A stretch of DNA of 64,000 nt from CAWGUU01 sp963825765 (GCA_963825765.1 CAWGUU010000003.1:744001-808000); one strand, 5' to 3'. Shown: positions 43,024 to 52,716, counted from the stretch's first letter. A program made the numbers and translations. The notes: generated from the letters alone by a model not told the origin.

Positions 43024-44364
43024 TCAGCCCACCTCGGCGACGAAGCGCTCCAGCTGCCGCAGGTTGCGGCACTCGTAGACGCCGTCGCAATGGGCGGCGT
43101 AGACCGAGGCGATGGAGTCGCCGGTGTCCCAGTAGGACCGGGGCTCGGGGTTCAGCCAATAGACGCGGCGAGCCTTCCGGCGGAGGTCGGACAGCACGGC
43201 GGCGTTGGCCCGGTGGTAGTTGTTGCGGGCGTCGCCCAGGACCACCACCGACGTCCGCGGCGTGACCTCGCTCCCCCACCGGTCCCAGAAGGCCTGCAGC
43301 GCGTGGCCGTAGTCGGAGTGCCCGTCGGCCCACACCACGTCGGCCTCGGCGTTGACCCGGTCCAGCGCCTCGGCGAAGTCGGCGGCGCCCTCGAAGATCG
43401 AGGTGACCTCGTCGACGCCGTCGATGAACACGAACGACCGCACCTTGGAGAACTGGCCGGAGATGGCGTGCACGAATTGGAGGGTGAACCGGGCGAAGGC
43501 GGCAACTGAGCCGGAGATGTCCGCCAGCACGAGGATCTCGGGCTTCGACGGGTGCGGGTGGCGGAACCGGGGCTCGGCCGGCGCTCCCCCGTAGGACAGG
43601 GAGTGGCGCACGGTGTTGCGGAAGTCGAGCCGGCCCCGGCGGCGGTGCCTTCGTTTGCGCGCCAGCCGGGCGGCCATGCGCCGGGCCAGGGGTGCGAGGC
43701 TGCGCCGCAGGGCGGCCAGGTCCTCGGGGCTGGCGTGGAGGAAGTCGACCTCAGCCGGCAGGGGACGGCGGACGGCCCTGGCCACCGCCTCGGGGCCGAG
43801 CTCGGCCACCAGCCGGCGCCTGACTTCGTCCTCGATCTCGACCTTCAGCCGGTCCCGCCTGGCGCCCAGCTCGTCCCGCCGCAGCGTCTCCTCGAGAGCC
43901 GAATCGTCATGTGACCGTTGGCCGCCGGCGAGAAGCCGGCCGAGGGCGCCGTCGACGTCGAGCTGCCGGAGGGTGCGGAAGACGTAGTAGCTCCCACCGA
44001 CGGGGCGGGCGGCATCCATGCCCGCCAGTCGGGCGACGGCATGGCGGGCCAGCTCGGCCAGCAGTTCCTCGTCGCCCGACTCCAGGGCGGCGTCGAGCAG
44101 GTCGGCCAGCTCGCCGGCGGTCAGGGCGTCGTCACGGTCGAGGACGGGCATGCGCACCGAGAACCACACGTCGAAGACAGCGTCGAAGGCCTGCCGGTGC
44201 TCCTGGCGCTTGACCACTGTCGTGGCCAGCGCCCACCGCAGCGCCTCGCGGTCCTCGAGCGGGATCTGGCTGACCGCCTCCACCGCGTCGAGGTTCTCCG
44301 TCGGCGACACCGGCAGCCCGGCGCGGCGCAGTTCCTGGACGAACCCGGCCAGCGCCTCCAGCAC
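43024..44364 (-). CDS. VWA-domain protein of CoxE type
   Basis: 446 residues from GTG 44364. The N-terminal half is helical (LEALAGFVQELRRAGLPVSP). The VWA domain with MIDAS motif DISGSV (Asp at about 282) follows and ends in CRNLRQLERFV. Together with the MoxR ATPase next to it this resembles the CoxD/CoxE pair, which helps metal insertion or complex maturation. No Cox-type dehydrogenase gene is in the window. Confidence 0.9.
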   Translation of the reverse strand: MLEALAGFVQELRRAGLPVSPTENLDAVEAVSQIPLEDREALRWALATTVVKRQEHRQAFDAVFDVWFSVRMPVLDRDDALTAGELADLLDAALESGDEELLAELARHAVARLAGMDAARPVGGSYYVFRTLRQLDVDGALGRLLAGGQRSHDDSALEETLRRDELGARRDRLKVEIEDEVRRRLVAELGPEAVARAVRRPLPAEVDFLHASPEDLAALRRSLAPLARRMAARLARKRRHRRRGRLDFRNTVRHSLSYGGAPAEPRFRHPHPSKPEILVLADISGSVAAFARFTLQFVHAISGQFSKVRSFVFIDGVDEVTSIFEGAADFAEALDRVNAEADVVWADGHSDYGHALQAFWDRWGSEVTPRTSVVVLGDARNNYHRANAAVLSDLRRKARRVYWLNPEPRSYWDTGDSIASVYAAHCDGVYECRNLRQLERFVAEVG

Positions 44365-44375
44365 GCCGAGAGGAC

Positions 44376-45251
44376 CTAGCCGGCAGCCGCGGCCCGCAGC
44401 TCGCGGTCGGCCTTGGCGATGTCGCCGCGGTGCTTGAGCAGGACGTGCAGCGTGGCCGACACCGTGTCGACGTCGACGTCGGCTACGCCGAGCAGCACCA
44501 GGGTGCGGGCCCAGTCGAGCGTCTCCGACACCGACGGCGGCTTTGTCAGGTCGAGAGCCCGGATCGACCGCACTACGCCGGCCACCTGCTCGGCCAGCCG
44601 GTCGGCGATGCCCGGGAGGCGGGCCAGGACGATCTCCTTCTCCCGCGCCGCGTCGGGGTAGTCGAGGTGGAGGTAGAGGCAGCGGCGCTTGAGCGCCTCG
44701 GACAGGTCGCGCGTGCTGTTCGACGTCAGGAAGACCAGCGGAATGCGGGTGGCCTTCACCGTCCCCAGCTCGGGGATCGAGACCTGCCAGTCCGACAGCA
44801 CCTCCAGCAGCAGGGCCTCGGTCTCCACCTCGACCCTGTCGACCTCGTCGATCAGGAGCACCACCGGCTCGTCGGCCCGGATCGCCTCCAGCAGCGGGCG
44901 GGTGAGCAGGAACTCCTCGCTGAAGATGTCGCCCTCGACCGCGTCCCAGGTCGCGCCGGAGCCCTCGGCCTGGATGCGAAGCAGCTGCTTTCGGTAGTTC
45001 CACTCGTACAGGGCCTTGGCCTCGTCGAGGCCCTCGTAACACTGGAGGCGGATCAGCCTGCTTCCCGACCACGCCGCGATCGACTTGGCCAGCTCGGTCT
45101 TGCCGGTGCCGGCCGGGCCCTCGACCAGCACCGGCTTGTCCAGCCGGTCGGCCAGGAAGGCCACCCCGGCGGTGGCGTCGTCGGCCAGGTAGCCGGCTGC
45201 CCGCAGGCCGTCACGGACGGCGGCGGCCGACTCGAACCTCGGCTGCGTCAC
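44376..45251 (-). CDS. MoxR-type AAA ATPase
   Basis: 291 residues from GTG 45251, overlapping the proA stop (GTGA). Walker A GPAGTGKT at 45-52, Walker B LLIDEVDRV, sensor LVFLTSNSTRDLSEALKRRC. This CoxD-like chaperone ATPase probably works on the client of the VWA protein that follows after 11 bases. Confidence 0.93.
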   Translation of the reverse strand: MTQPRFESAAAVRDGLRAAGYLADDATAGVAFLADRLDKPVLVEGPAGTGKTELAKSIAAWSGSRLIRLQCYEGLDEAKALYEWNYRKQLLRIQAEGSGATWDAVEGDIFSEEFLLTRPLLEAIRADEPVVLLIDEVDRVEVETEALLLEVLSDWQVSIPELGTVKATRIPLVFLTSNSTRDLSEALKRRCLYLHLDYPDAAREKEIVLARLPGIADRLAEQVAGVVRSIRALDLTKPPSVSETLDWARTLVLLGVADVDVDTVSATLHVLLKHRGDIAKADRELRAAAAG

Positions 45252-46501
45252 GTGCGGACTTGGCCGTCGCCGGTGACGACGTACTTCAGGGTCGTCAGCT
45301 CCCGCAGGCCCATCGGACCGCGGGCGTGCAGCTTCTGGGTGCTGATGCCGATCTCGGCGCCGAAGCCGAACATCTCGCCGTCGGTGAAGCGGGTCGACGC
45401 GTTGACGATGACGGCGGCGGCATCGACCTCCTTGGCGAAACGCCGGGCGGCGTCGAGGTCGGTGGTGCATATGGCCTCGGTGTGGCCGGTGCCGTAGCGG
45501 TTGACATGGGCGATGGCTGCGTCGAGGTCGTCGACGACGGCCACCGACAGCTTGAGGTCGAGGAACTCGGTGCCGAAGTCGTCGTCGGTGGCCGGGCCGA
45601 TATCAGGTGCCACAGCTCGGGCGCGGACGTCGCCGACCACCTCCACACCGGCCCCGGCCAGGGCGTCGACGGCCCGGGGCAGGAACACGCCGGCCACCCG
45701 CTGGTGGACGACCAGGGACTCGGCCGCGTTGCACACCGACGGCCGCTGGGTCTTGGCGTTGACGAGGATGTCGAGGGCCTGGTCGAGATCGGCGGCGGCG
45801 TCGACGTAGACGTGGCAGTTGCCGTCGCCGTCGATCACGTAGGGCACGGTGGCGTTGGCCAGGACGCTGGCGATCAGAGAGGGCCCGCCCCTCGGGATCA
45901 GGCAGTCGACGTAGTCCCTGAGCTGCATGAACTCGGCGGCGGCGGCGTGGCTGGTGTCCTCCACGAGGATGAGGGCGTCCTCGGGCAGGCCGGCCTTGGC
46001 CACGCCCTCCCGGAGGGCGGCGGCGATGGCGACGTTGGAGTTGATCGCCGCCGACGACCCCCGCAGGAAGGCGGCGTTGCCCGACTTGAGGCAGAGCCCG
46101 AAGGCGTCGCTGGTGACGTTGGGCCGGTTCTCATAGATGATCGCCACCACGCCCAGCGGCACGCGCACCCGCTCGATGAGCAGGCCGTTGGGCCGGGTCC
46201 AGCCGTCGGCGATCTCCCCGACGGGGTCGGGAAGAGCAGCGACCTTGCGCAGACCGTCGGCCATCCCGTCGACCCTCGCATCGCTGAGACGCAGGCGGTC
46301 GACGACGGTCGACGTCACGCCGGCCTCGGTGGCCCTGGCCACGTCGAGGGCGTTGGCGGCGAGGATCTCGCCCACGTGCTGGCGGAGGAGGTCGGCGGCG
46401 GCGGCGAGGGCGGCGTCCTTCGCCGCAGTCGAAGCGGTCGCCAGCGCCCGCGACGCAGCTTTCGCCCGGCGGCCCAGCTCGTCCATGGTCGGATGGCCCA
46501 T
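45248..46501 (-). CDS. proA: Gamma-glutamyl phosphate reductase
   Basis: 417 residues if started at ATG 46501 (MGHPTMDELGRR); a shorter start at 46486 or a longer at 46549 are open. Second step of proline synthesis. Motifs: VPLGVVAIIYENRPNVTSDA, catalytic Cys257 in PSVCNAAESL, and GMFGFGAEIGISTQKLHARG-like end. proB lies 15 kb away, so proline genes are not together here. Confidence 0.95.
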   Translation of the reverse strand: MGHPTMDELGRRAKAASRALATASTAAKDAALAAAADLLRQHVGEILAANALDVARATEAGVTSTVVDRLRLSDARVDGMADGLRKVAALPDPVGEIADGWTRPNGLLIERVRVPLGVVAIIYENRPNVTSDAFGLCLKSGNAAFLRGSSAAINSNVAIAAALREGVAKAGLPEDALILVEDTSHAAAAEFMQLRDYVDCLIPRGGPSLIASVLANATVPYVIDGDGNCHVYVDAAADLDQALDILVNAKTQRPSVCNAAESLVVHQRVAGVFLPRAVDALAGAGVEVVGDVRARAVAPDIGPATDDDFGTEFLDLKLSVAVVDDLDAAIAHVNRYGTGHTEAICTTDLDAARRFAKEVDAAAVIVNASTRFTDGEMFGFGAEIGISTQKLHARGPMGLRELTTLKYVVTGDGQVRT

Positions 46502-46588
46502 GGGTGTCGAGGTTAGCGACGCCTCTGCCCGGGCAGACGCAACAATCAAGAACGCACCAGAACGAGCTCAAAGGATGCAGAATATGAG

Positions 46589-46635
46589 ATGAGTGTGCAA
46601 AAAGGTGCAATATATGCACCCTTTTGCACACTCAT
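46589..46635 (-). terminator. Hairpin after BTAD regulator, shared motif with 36886-36928
   Basis: The arm at 46589-46609 pairs with 46615-46635, 21 bp with one mismatch and a five-base loop. It starts at the stop codon of the regulator gene. Its core GTGCAAAAAGG / ACCCTTTTGCAC is the same as in the hairpin after rsfS, so both may belong to one repeated terminator family. Confidence 0.75.
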
Positions 46636-49600
46636 GGTCTGCTGCCGGCCGTCCTGGCCGCCAGAGCCTCGTCGAGACGGCGACCCATTGCCACCAGCCC
46701 GTGGGTGTCAGCGGTGACGGAGGCCTCGGCGAGCAGGTGGTACGACTGCTGCGGGTCGACGGGCTCCAACACCGCGGCCAACTGGTAGCGGGAGCGGACG
46801 CCCCAGGGCACCGCTCCGATCCTGTCGTTGAGGGCGACCGCCTCCTGGAAGTGGGCGCGGGCGTCGCCGGGCCGGCCCAGGCCGCCGGCGGCGAGGAGGC
46901 CGAGGTAGTGGCTCACCGCTCCCAGGCAGGCGTAGGCCGACATGGTGACGACCTGGTCGGCGTACGGCAGGAGCAGCTCGTACACCTCCTCCGCGCACGG
47001 CAGGCCGGCCGCGGCCGCCAACTCGGCCAGCAGCGCCATCTCGGTCGGCCAGATGAAGTCCCGGGCGCGCGGGACCGGGTCGCCGGAGCCAAGCAGCGCC
47101 CTCACCTGGTCCAAGTCGCCGCCCTCGAGGGCGAAGAGGGCTCGGACCTTGGTCACCGACGGGTAGGTGGACCGGCGGAGCATCCCGTCGGCGACCTGGG
47201 CGATCTCGCTCAGCCGGCCCTGCTCCCGCCGCACCAGGATCAGGTTGAACCCGTACAGCTCGGCTCCGCCCCAGAAGCCGAGCTGGTCGTGGAGGGCGCG
47301 GGCCCGGGCGGCCAGCGGCTCCACCTCGTCGAGCCGGCCGCGGAGGAAGGCGACGGTGGTCTGCAGCCATCCGGCGAACTGGCGCAGGGCCGGGTCGCAC
47401 AGCTCCTCTCCGGCGCGGAGGGCGGCGTCGGCGTCGGACTCCAACCTGGAGGCGTCGCCCAGAGCCAGCCGGAGTCGAGCCAGGCGGGCCTGCCCGGCAG
47501 GGTCGACGACGACCGCCCCGTCCCCCTCCGCCGCGGCCGGTCCCGACAGCTCGGCCAGTGTGCGGAGCTGTTCGTCCCGGTCGAGCATGACGTGCACCTG
47601 GTCGAAGACGTGCCCCACCAGGTCCCGATCGGCCAGGTCCCGATCGGCCAGCCGCCGGGCCATCCCCAGCGCCTCCGAGGCCAGCGGGCCGACCCGGTGG
47701 CGATTCTGCTCGCTGTAGTACAGAGCGACGGCCAGGCCGGCCAGCAGGCGGGCCCGTTCGGCGCTGTCGGTCTCCGGCACGGCAGCCACCAGGCGCTCGA
47801 GCGCTCCGACCACGCGGGGATCGACGGTTGCGTACTCCCGCCGCTGCCACAGGCCCACCCGACCGTACGAGAGGGCGGCGCGGGCGACGGCGTCGAGGTC
47901 GCCGCTGCGCTCGGCGGCGGCGAGGGCCTCGTCCTGGGCGGCGACGCTCGCCGTCAGGTCGCCGGCGTGGCGCAGAGCGGCGGCCAGTTGGAGGAGGAGT
48001 CGCGACTGCTCCGCGGGATCGGGCGCGCCGCTGCGGTCGAGCAGGTCGAGGGCAACCCGCCAGTGGGCGGCGGCCTCGTCGAACGACAGCCGGCGGGCGG
48101 CCTGCTCCGCGGCCATGCCGGCGTACCGCAGCGCCCGCTCGGCCCGGCCCGCCCCCGCAGCCCGGACGAAGTGGTACGCCAGCTCGCCCGAGACGAGGCC
48201 GAGGTCGGCGGAGTGAAGTGACTCGATGGCGTCGCCGATGGTGCCGTGGAGGCGCCATCGGCGGGTCGGCGGGATGTCCAGGTAGAGGGCGTCGCGCACG
48301 AGGGCGTGGGAGAACCGGTAGCGACCGGACCCGGTCTGGGACACGAGCCTGGTCACGAGCGCCGGCTCGACGGCGTCCAGCAGGTCGTCGTCGTCGAGGC
48401 CCGCGGCCCGGCCGAGGACGTCGAGGTCGAACTCCCGGCCGATCGCCGCCGCCACCCGCAGGAGCCCCTGCGAGTCCTCCGGCAGCCGCCGCACCCGCTG
48501 GCGGACGACGTCGCCGACGGCGGCCGGGATGTCGGTGACCGCCTCCCCCGGCCGAACCCGCCGTTCGCTGTCGAGCAGACGCACCAGCTCGGTGACGAAG
48601 AACGGGTTGCCGTCGGCCCTGCGGAACAGCCCGGGCGCCAGCGCCTCGGCGTGCTCTGCAGGGGCGCCGGTGGTCAGCCTGACCAGCTCGGCCACGTCCG
48701 GCTCGGTCAGGCCGGCCAGCCCGACCCGCTCGGCGCCCTGGGTGCGGGCCAGGTTCGCGAGGGTGGCGGCGAGAAGCTCACTCCCCTCACCCTCGGTGTC
48801 CCGGAGGGTGACGACCACCAGCAGCCGGGCCTGCTTGGTCTCGACGGTGAGGAACCGCAGGAGGCGCAGGGATGAGGCGTCGGCCCAGTGCAGGTCGTCC
48901 AGCACCACGAGGACGGGACGCCGCTCGCAGGCCCGCTCGAGGCTGTCCCGGACGGCGTCGTAGAGCCGGAAGCGAGCGGCGTCGGCATCCAGCGGGGCCT
49001 CCGGCTCGCCGAGCTCGGGGAGCAGGGCGGCGAGGACGGGCCGGCGGTGTTGCGGGATCTCCGACGTGGGGATGAGGGCCCGGACCACCTGCGCCCACGG
49101 CCACAGCGGGAGCGCCCCTTCGTCGTCGTGGCAGCGTCCCCACGCCACCGCCGCGCCCTCGGCCTCGGCTCTGGTGGCCAGCTCCTCGGCCAGGGTCGTC
49201 TTGCCGATGCCGGGCTCGCCGGCGATCACCACGAACCTGGCCCGCCCGTCAAGGGCGGCATGCCAGGCTTGGTCGAGAACGTCGAGGGCGGCCTGGCGGC
49301 CCACCAACGTCTTCGCCGGGAGGGCCCTGGTTCCGGCGGGAGCCCGATCGACCGGCGCGGCCGGGACGCTCGACTGCACCACCGGCGGTCGACGGGCCGC
49401 CGCGGCATCCAGTGTCGGGTCGTGGTCGAGCAGCCGGCGGTGCAGGAGCTGGAGGTCCCGGCCGGGGTCGATCCCGAGCTCGTCGACGAGGAGGCGGCGA
49501 GCGTCCTCGTAGGCGCGAAGCGCCTCGGCCTGGCGACCGCAGCGGTACAGCGCCACCATCAGCTGGCCCCGGAGGCGCTCGCGAAGCGGGAAGGCGGCGA

Positions 49601-50168
49601 TCAGCGCCGGCAGGACGGCAGCCGCGCCGGAATGATCACCCAGTGCCAGGAGCGCCTCGACCCGATCCTCCTCGGCGGCCACCCGCAGCTCGTCCAGTCG
49701 GCCGACGGCCACCGTGGCGAAAGGCTCGAAGGCGAAGTCGGCGAGGGCGGGCCCGCGCCAGAGCGCCAGGGCGTCGTCGAGCAGCGCACGGGCCCCGAGC
49801 GGGTCGCCGGCGTCGAGTCGGGCCCGGCCTTCGGCGGCCAACCGCTCGAACCGGTAGGCGTCGACCTGGTCGGGGTCGAGCCGGAGCGCGTACCCCGGCG
49901 GCTCGGTCACCAGGATCTGGGCCGGGGCACGGGCCGGGCGGTCGGGCTCGAGGGCGCGGCGGAGCCTCGACACGTAGGCCTGCAACGAGGTGCTGGCCGC
50001 ACTCGGGGCAGCGTCGCCCCACAGCTCGTCGATCAGCCGGTCGAAGGACACGACCTGGTTGAGGCGCACGAGCAGCACCGCCAGGACAGCCCGCTGCCGG
50101 GCGGCTCCGACGTCCACCCGCCGCTCGCCGTCGGTGACCTCCAGCGGACCGAGGATCGCGAACTGCAC
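46632..50168 (-). CDS. Large BTAD/SARP-type regulator with AAA ATPase and TPR
   Basis: 1178 residues from GTG 50168. Order: winged helix (about 1-95, with RLIDELWGDAAPSAASTSLQ), BTAD domain (about 100-250), STAND-like ATPase with Walker A GEPGIGKTT near 315-324 and LVVLDDLHWADAS, then a long TPR-rich region. AfsR-like regulators of this kind integrate signals to control secondary metabolism or stress genes. Its target cannot be told; the Uma2 gene starts 60 bases away divergently. Confidence 0.9.
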   Translation of the reverse strand: MQFAILGPLEVTDGERRVDVGAARQRAVLAVLLVRLNQVVSFDRLIDELWGDAAPSAASTSLQAYVSRLRRALEPDRPARAPAQILVTEPPGYALRLDPDQVDAYRFERLAAEGRARLDAGDPLGARALLDDALALWRGPALADFAFEPFATVAVGRLDELRVAAEEDRVEALLALGDHSGAAAVLPALIAAFPLRERLRGQLMVALYRCGRQAEALRAYEDARRLLVDELGIDPGRDLQLLHRRLLDHDPTLDAAAARRPPVVQSSVPAAPVDRAPAGTRALPAKTLVGRQAALDVLDQAWHAALDGRARFVVIAGEPGIGKTTLAEELATRAEAEGAAVAWGRCHDDEGALPLWPWAQVVRALIPTSEIPQHRRPVLAALLPELGEPEAPLDADAARFRLYDAVRDSLERACERRPVLVVLDDLHWADASSLRLLRFLTVETKQARLLVVVTLRDTEGEGSELLAATLANLARTQGAERVGLAGLTEPDVAELVRLTTGAPAEHAEALAPGLFRRADGNPFFVTELVRLLDSERRVRPGEAVTDIPAAVGDVVRQRVRRLPEDSQGLLRVAAAIGREFDLDVLGRAAGLDDDDLLDAVEPALVTRLVSQTGSGRYRFSHALVRDALYLDIPPTRRWRLHGTIGDAIESLHSADLGLVSGELAYHFVRAAGAGRAERALRYAGMAAEQAARRLSFDEAAAHWRVALDLLDRSGAPDPAEQSRLLLQLAAALRHAGDLTASVAAQDEALAAAERSGDLDAVARAALSYGRVGLWQRREYATVDPRVVGALERLVAAVPETDSAERARLLAGLAVALYYSEQNRHRVGPLASEALGMARRLADRDLADRDLVGHVFDQVHVMLDRDEQLRTLAELSGPAAAEGDGAVVVDPAGQARLARLRLALGDASRLESDADAALRAGEELCDPALRQFAGWLQTTVAFLRGRLDEVEPLAARARALHDQLGFWGGAELYGFNLILVRREQGRLSEIAQVADGMLRRSTYPSVTKVRALFALEGGDLDQVRALLGSGDPVPRARDFIWPTEMALLAELAAAAGLPCAEEVYELLLPYADQVVTMSAYACLGAVSHYLGLLAAGGLGRPGDARAHFQEAVALNDRIGAVPWGVRSRYQLAAVLEPVDPQQSYHLLAEASVTADTHGLVAMGRRLDEALAARTAGSRP

Positions 50169-50228
50169 CCTCGCGAACCTACCGAGGTGCTCCGGCGTCG
50201 GGACGATCGACGGGCGTACGCTTGGTCG

Positions 50229-50815
50229 ATGGCACACCCGGCCGCTACCGGCTACAGCGTCGAGGATCTCGACTGGCTGCGGGACGAGCTGGGGATCGCC
50301 CACCTCGAACTGGATCCCTGGGGAAGTCTCATCGTGACGCCTGCCACCGACGAGCACGAGGCGGCAGTCGCAGTGCTGATCGACCAGGCCATCCGGCAGG
50401 GCGGCCTGTCCCCCGGAAGCATCCGGTCGAACGGCTTCGCGTGGAAGGTGCCTGGTGGGAGCGGGTATACGAACGTCCCGGACCTGACCGTGCTCGCTCC
50501 AGGCTGGGAACGGACCGACGCCAGCCACGTGAGCCCTCCACCGCTGCTCGTCGTCGAGGTGGCCTCCCCTCCACCAGGGGGGTCGACCGGGGACGGAAGC
50601 TCGCCGACTACCGCCTGGGGGGCGCCGAGCTCTACCTCCTCGTCGACCTGCCCGCCACGACGGGTGCTCCCGCGGTTGCCTTCGAGGCGCTCGAATTCGC
50701 CAACGACACTGTCCTGTCGGCAACGGGTGACATCAGTCTCCTGATCGACGGACGGACGGTTCGTTTCGACTTGACGGATTTCGCAATCGTTGCGGGGGCG
50801 CAAGGGCGGTCGTAG
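50229..50815 (+). pseudogene. Uma2-family (DUF820) nuclease-like protein, frameshifted
   Basis: From ATG 50229 the frame gives a Uma2-type N-terminus, VPDLTVL with an acidic catalytic residue and LVVEVASP. The rest (TRGVDRGRKLADYRLGGAEL, then the VDLPATTGAP end) is in another frame. One missing base in the C run near 50567-50570 explains it. All PD-(D/E)XK residues, Asp, Glu and Lys, exist across the two parts. Joined it has about 195 residues, normal for the family. Function of Uma2 proteins is unknown. Confidence 0.8.
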
Positions 50816-50824
50816 CCTTCGACG

Positions 50825-51946
50825 GTGACCGACGCGGGCACCATCGAGGCATCGGCGGGTGACGTCGTCGTGCTGGTGGGCACCAGCAAGGGGCTGTTCG
50901 CCCTCGTCGCTGGCCCGGAGCGGGAGACGTGGCGGCTCAGCGGGCCATGGTTCCGGGGCGAGGAGATCTACTCCGCCGCTCTCGACGGCCGGGGCGGGCG
51001 GTCCCGCCTGCTCGTCGGCGCCACCAGCTCGCACTGGGGGCCATCGGTGTACCGCTCGGACGACCTGGGCGCCTCGTGGGAGGAGCCCACGCCGACGACG
51101 CTCGCCTTTCCCGACGACACCGGTGCGGCGGTGGCGCGGGTGTGGCAGCTCCAGCCGGCCGGCGATGCAGAACCGGACGTGGTCTACGCGGGGGTCGAGC
51201 CCGCGGCCCTGTTCCGCTCCGACGACGGCGGTGAGACGTTCAACCTGAACCGGGACCTCTGGAACCACGCACACCGGGCCAGGTGGCAGCCAGGCGGCGG
51301 CGGCCTCTGCCTGCACACCGTCGTCCCCGACCCCGACGGGGGGCCGCGCCTCGGTGTCGCCGTCTCGTCGGCCGGCTTCTACCGGACGCTCGACGGCCAC
51401 ACGTGGGAAGCGGCCAACGTCGGGATCAGCGCGCCGTTCCTCCCCGACCCGACGCCCGAGTTCGGCCAGTGCGTGCACAAGGTCGACCGTCACCCCGCCG
51501 AGCCGGACACCCTCTTCCTCCAGCACCACTGGGGCGTCTACCGCTCCGACGACTTCGGCGGCCGCTGGGAGGAGATCGGGGCCGACGCCCTGCCGTCCAC
51601 CTTCGGGTTCCCGATCGTCGCCGACCCGAACCGACCCGGCACCGCCTACGTCGTGCCCCTCACGTCGGACATGTTCCGGTGCACGCCCGACGGTCGGCTC
51701 CGGGCCTACCGCACCACCGACGCCGGCGCCTCGTGGGACACCCTTGCCGACGGCCTGCCCCAGGAGGATGCCTGGCTGACCGTGCTGCGGGACGGGTTCG
51801 CGGCGGATCCGCTCGATCCCACCGGGCTCTACGTCGGCACCCGCACCGGCGACGTGTTCGCGTCGGCCGACGGCGGGGAGTCGTGGCGGGAGGTCGCCCA
51901 CCACCTGCCGCCCGTGCTGTGCGTGAAGCCCGCCGTCCTGACGTGA
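50825..51946 (+). CDS. BNR-repeat beta-propeller protein (sialidase-like, VPS10-like)
   Basis: 373 residues from GTG 50825. Six Asp-box repeats are visible, for example YRSDDLGASW, FRSDDGGETF, YRSDDFGGRW, YRTTDAGASW and FASADGGESW, giving a propeller. There is no signal peptide, so it is likely cytoplasmic. I recall actinobacterial genes of this type beside a MoaD-like gene, as here (25 bases apart). The function is not established. Confidence 0.9.
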   Translation: MTDAGTIEASAGDVVVLVGTSKGLFALVAGPERETWRLSGPWFRGEEIYSAALDGRGGRSRLLVGATSSHWGPSVYRSDDLGASWEEPTPTTLAFPDDTGAAVARVWQLQPAGDAEPDVVYAGVEPAALFRSDDGGETFNLNRDLWNHAHRARWQPGGGGLCLHTVVPDPDGGPRLGVAVSSAGFYRTLDGHTWEAANVGISAPFLPDPTPEFGQCVHKVDRHPAEPDTLFLQHHWGVYRSDDFGGRWEEIGADALPSTFGFPIVADPNRPGTAYVVPLTSDMFRCTPDGRLRAYRTTDAGASWDTLADGLPQEDAWLTVLRDGFAADPLDPTGLYVGTRTGDVFASADGGESWREVAHHLPPVLCVKPAVLT

Positions 51947-51971
51947 GAGGGGCGTGAGGTGACGTGCCTGG

Positions 51972-52268
51972 GTGTCAGCTGAGATGACAGTGGTCGTCCA
52001 CCTGGCGACGGCCCTGCGTGCTCATGCCGGGGGCGAACCCAGCGTGGCCGTCGACCTTTCGTCCCCGGCCACCGTCGGCGCCGTGCTCGACGCCGTCGCC
52101 GCCGCCCACCCCGCGATAGGCCGACGGATCCGCGATGAGGCCGGGACGCTGCGAACCCACGTCAACGTGTTCCTCGGCCCCGACAGCATCCGGGACCTCG
52201 ACAACGAGGACACCGTCGTGCCCGAGGGGGCGGAGCTCACGGTGCTACCCGCGATCTCGGGCGGCTGA
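51972..52268 (+). CDS. MoaD/ThiS-family sulfur carrier-like protein
   Basis: 98 residues from GTG 51972, or 94 from ATG 51984. The beta-grasp fold is suggested by VVVHLATALRAHAGG, VGAVLDAVAAAHP and VNVFLGPDSIRDL. It ends in ISGG, so the C-terminal Gly-Gly needed for adenylation and thiocarboxylation is intact. The preceding propeller gene is its likely partner; no MoeB/ThiF gene is seen here. Confidence 0.9.
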   Translation: MSAEMTVVVHLATALRAHAGGEPSVAVDLSSPATVGAVLDAVAAAHPAIGRRIRDEAGTLRTHVNVFLGPDSIRDLDNEDTVVPEGAELTVLPAISGG

Positions 52269-52661
52269 GACGGAGGGCCGGCCCAGTTCCGGGAGCCCGC
52301 TCGCCACGCGCCACGCCCACCACACCAGCGGCACCTGCAGGGGCAACCGCAGCCAGGCCACCACGGGCGACCCGAGCGGGAAGCCGTACCCCTCGAGGCC
52401 TCCGTCCAGGGCCATCTTCACGTTGGCCGGGAACACGACGACCAGCAGTCCGATCGACAGCCACGCCCCCACCCGCCGGGTCCGGGGAATGCCCACCAGG
52501 CCGGCAGCCACGAGCTCGGCCACGCCGGTGACGGCCACCAGGGCTCGCGGGCGCCCGAAGACCCCTGGCACGATCTTGGCGTAGCTCTCGGGGACGACGA
52601 AGTGCAACACGCCGGCCGCGCCCATGAACGCGGCGAGGGCGAGCGGCGATCCACGGGACAC
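52245..52661 (-). CDS. DoxX-like membrane protein
   Basis: 138 residues with four hydrophobic segments (about 7-27, 40-60, 66-85 and 100-118) and GVLHFVVPESYAKIVP typical of DoxX-like proteins. Convergent with, and overlapping by 24 bases, the MoaD-like gene. Function is not known; some relatives take part in thiol redox. Confidence 0.8.
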   Translation of the reverse strand: MSRGSPLALAAFMGAAGVLHFVVPESYAKIVPGVFGRPRALVAVTGVAELVAAGLVGIPRTRRVGAWLSIGLLVVVFPANVKMALDGGLEGYGFPLGSPVVAWLRLPLQVPLVWWAWRVASGLPELGRPSVSAARDRG

Positions 52662-52716
52662 GGCCGCACGCTAAGCCGAGCCCGCCACCAATGGCCCGCG
52701 GCCTACTCTCGGGCCA

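Noticed and set aside
33186..50570. Programmed frameshifting as an explanation of the split genes
   Set aside because: No slippery heptamer or stable downstream structure was seen at the three sites, and the families are not known for it.
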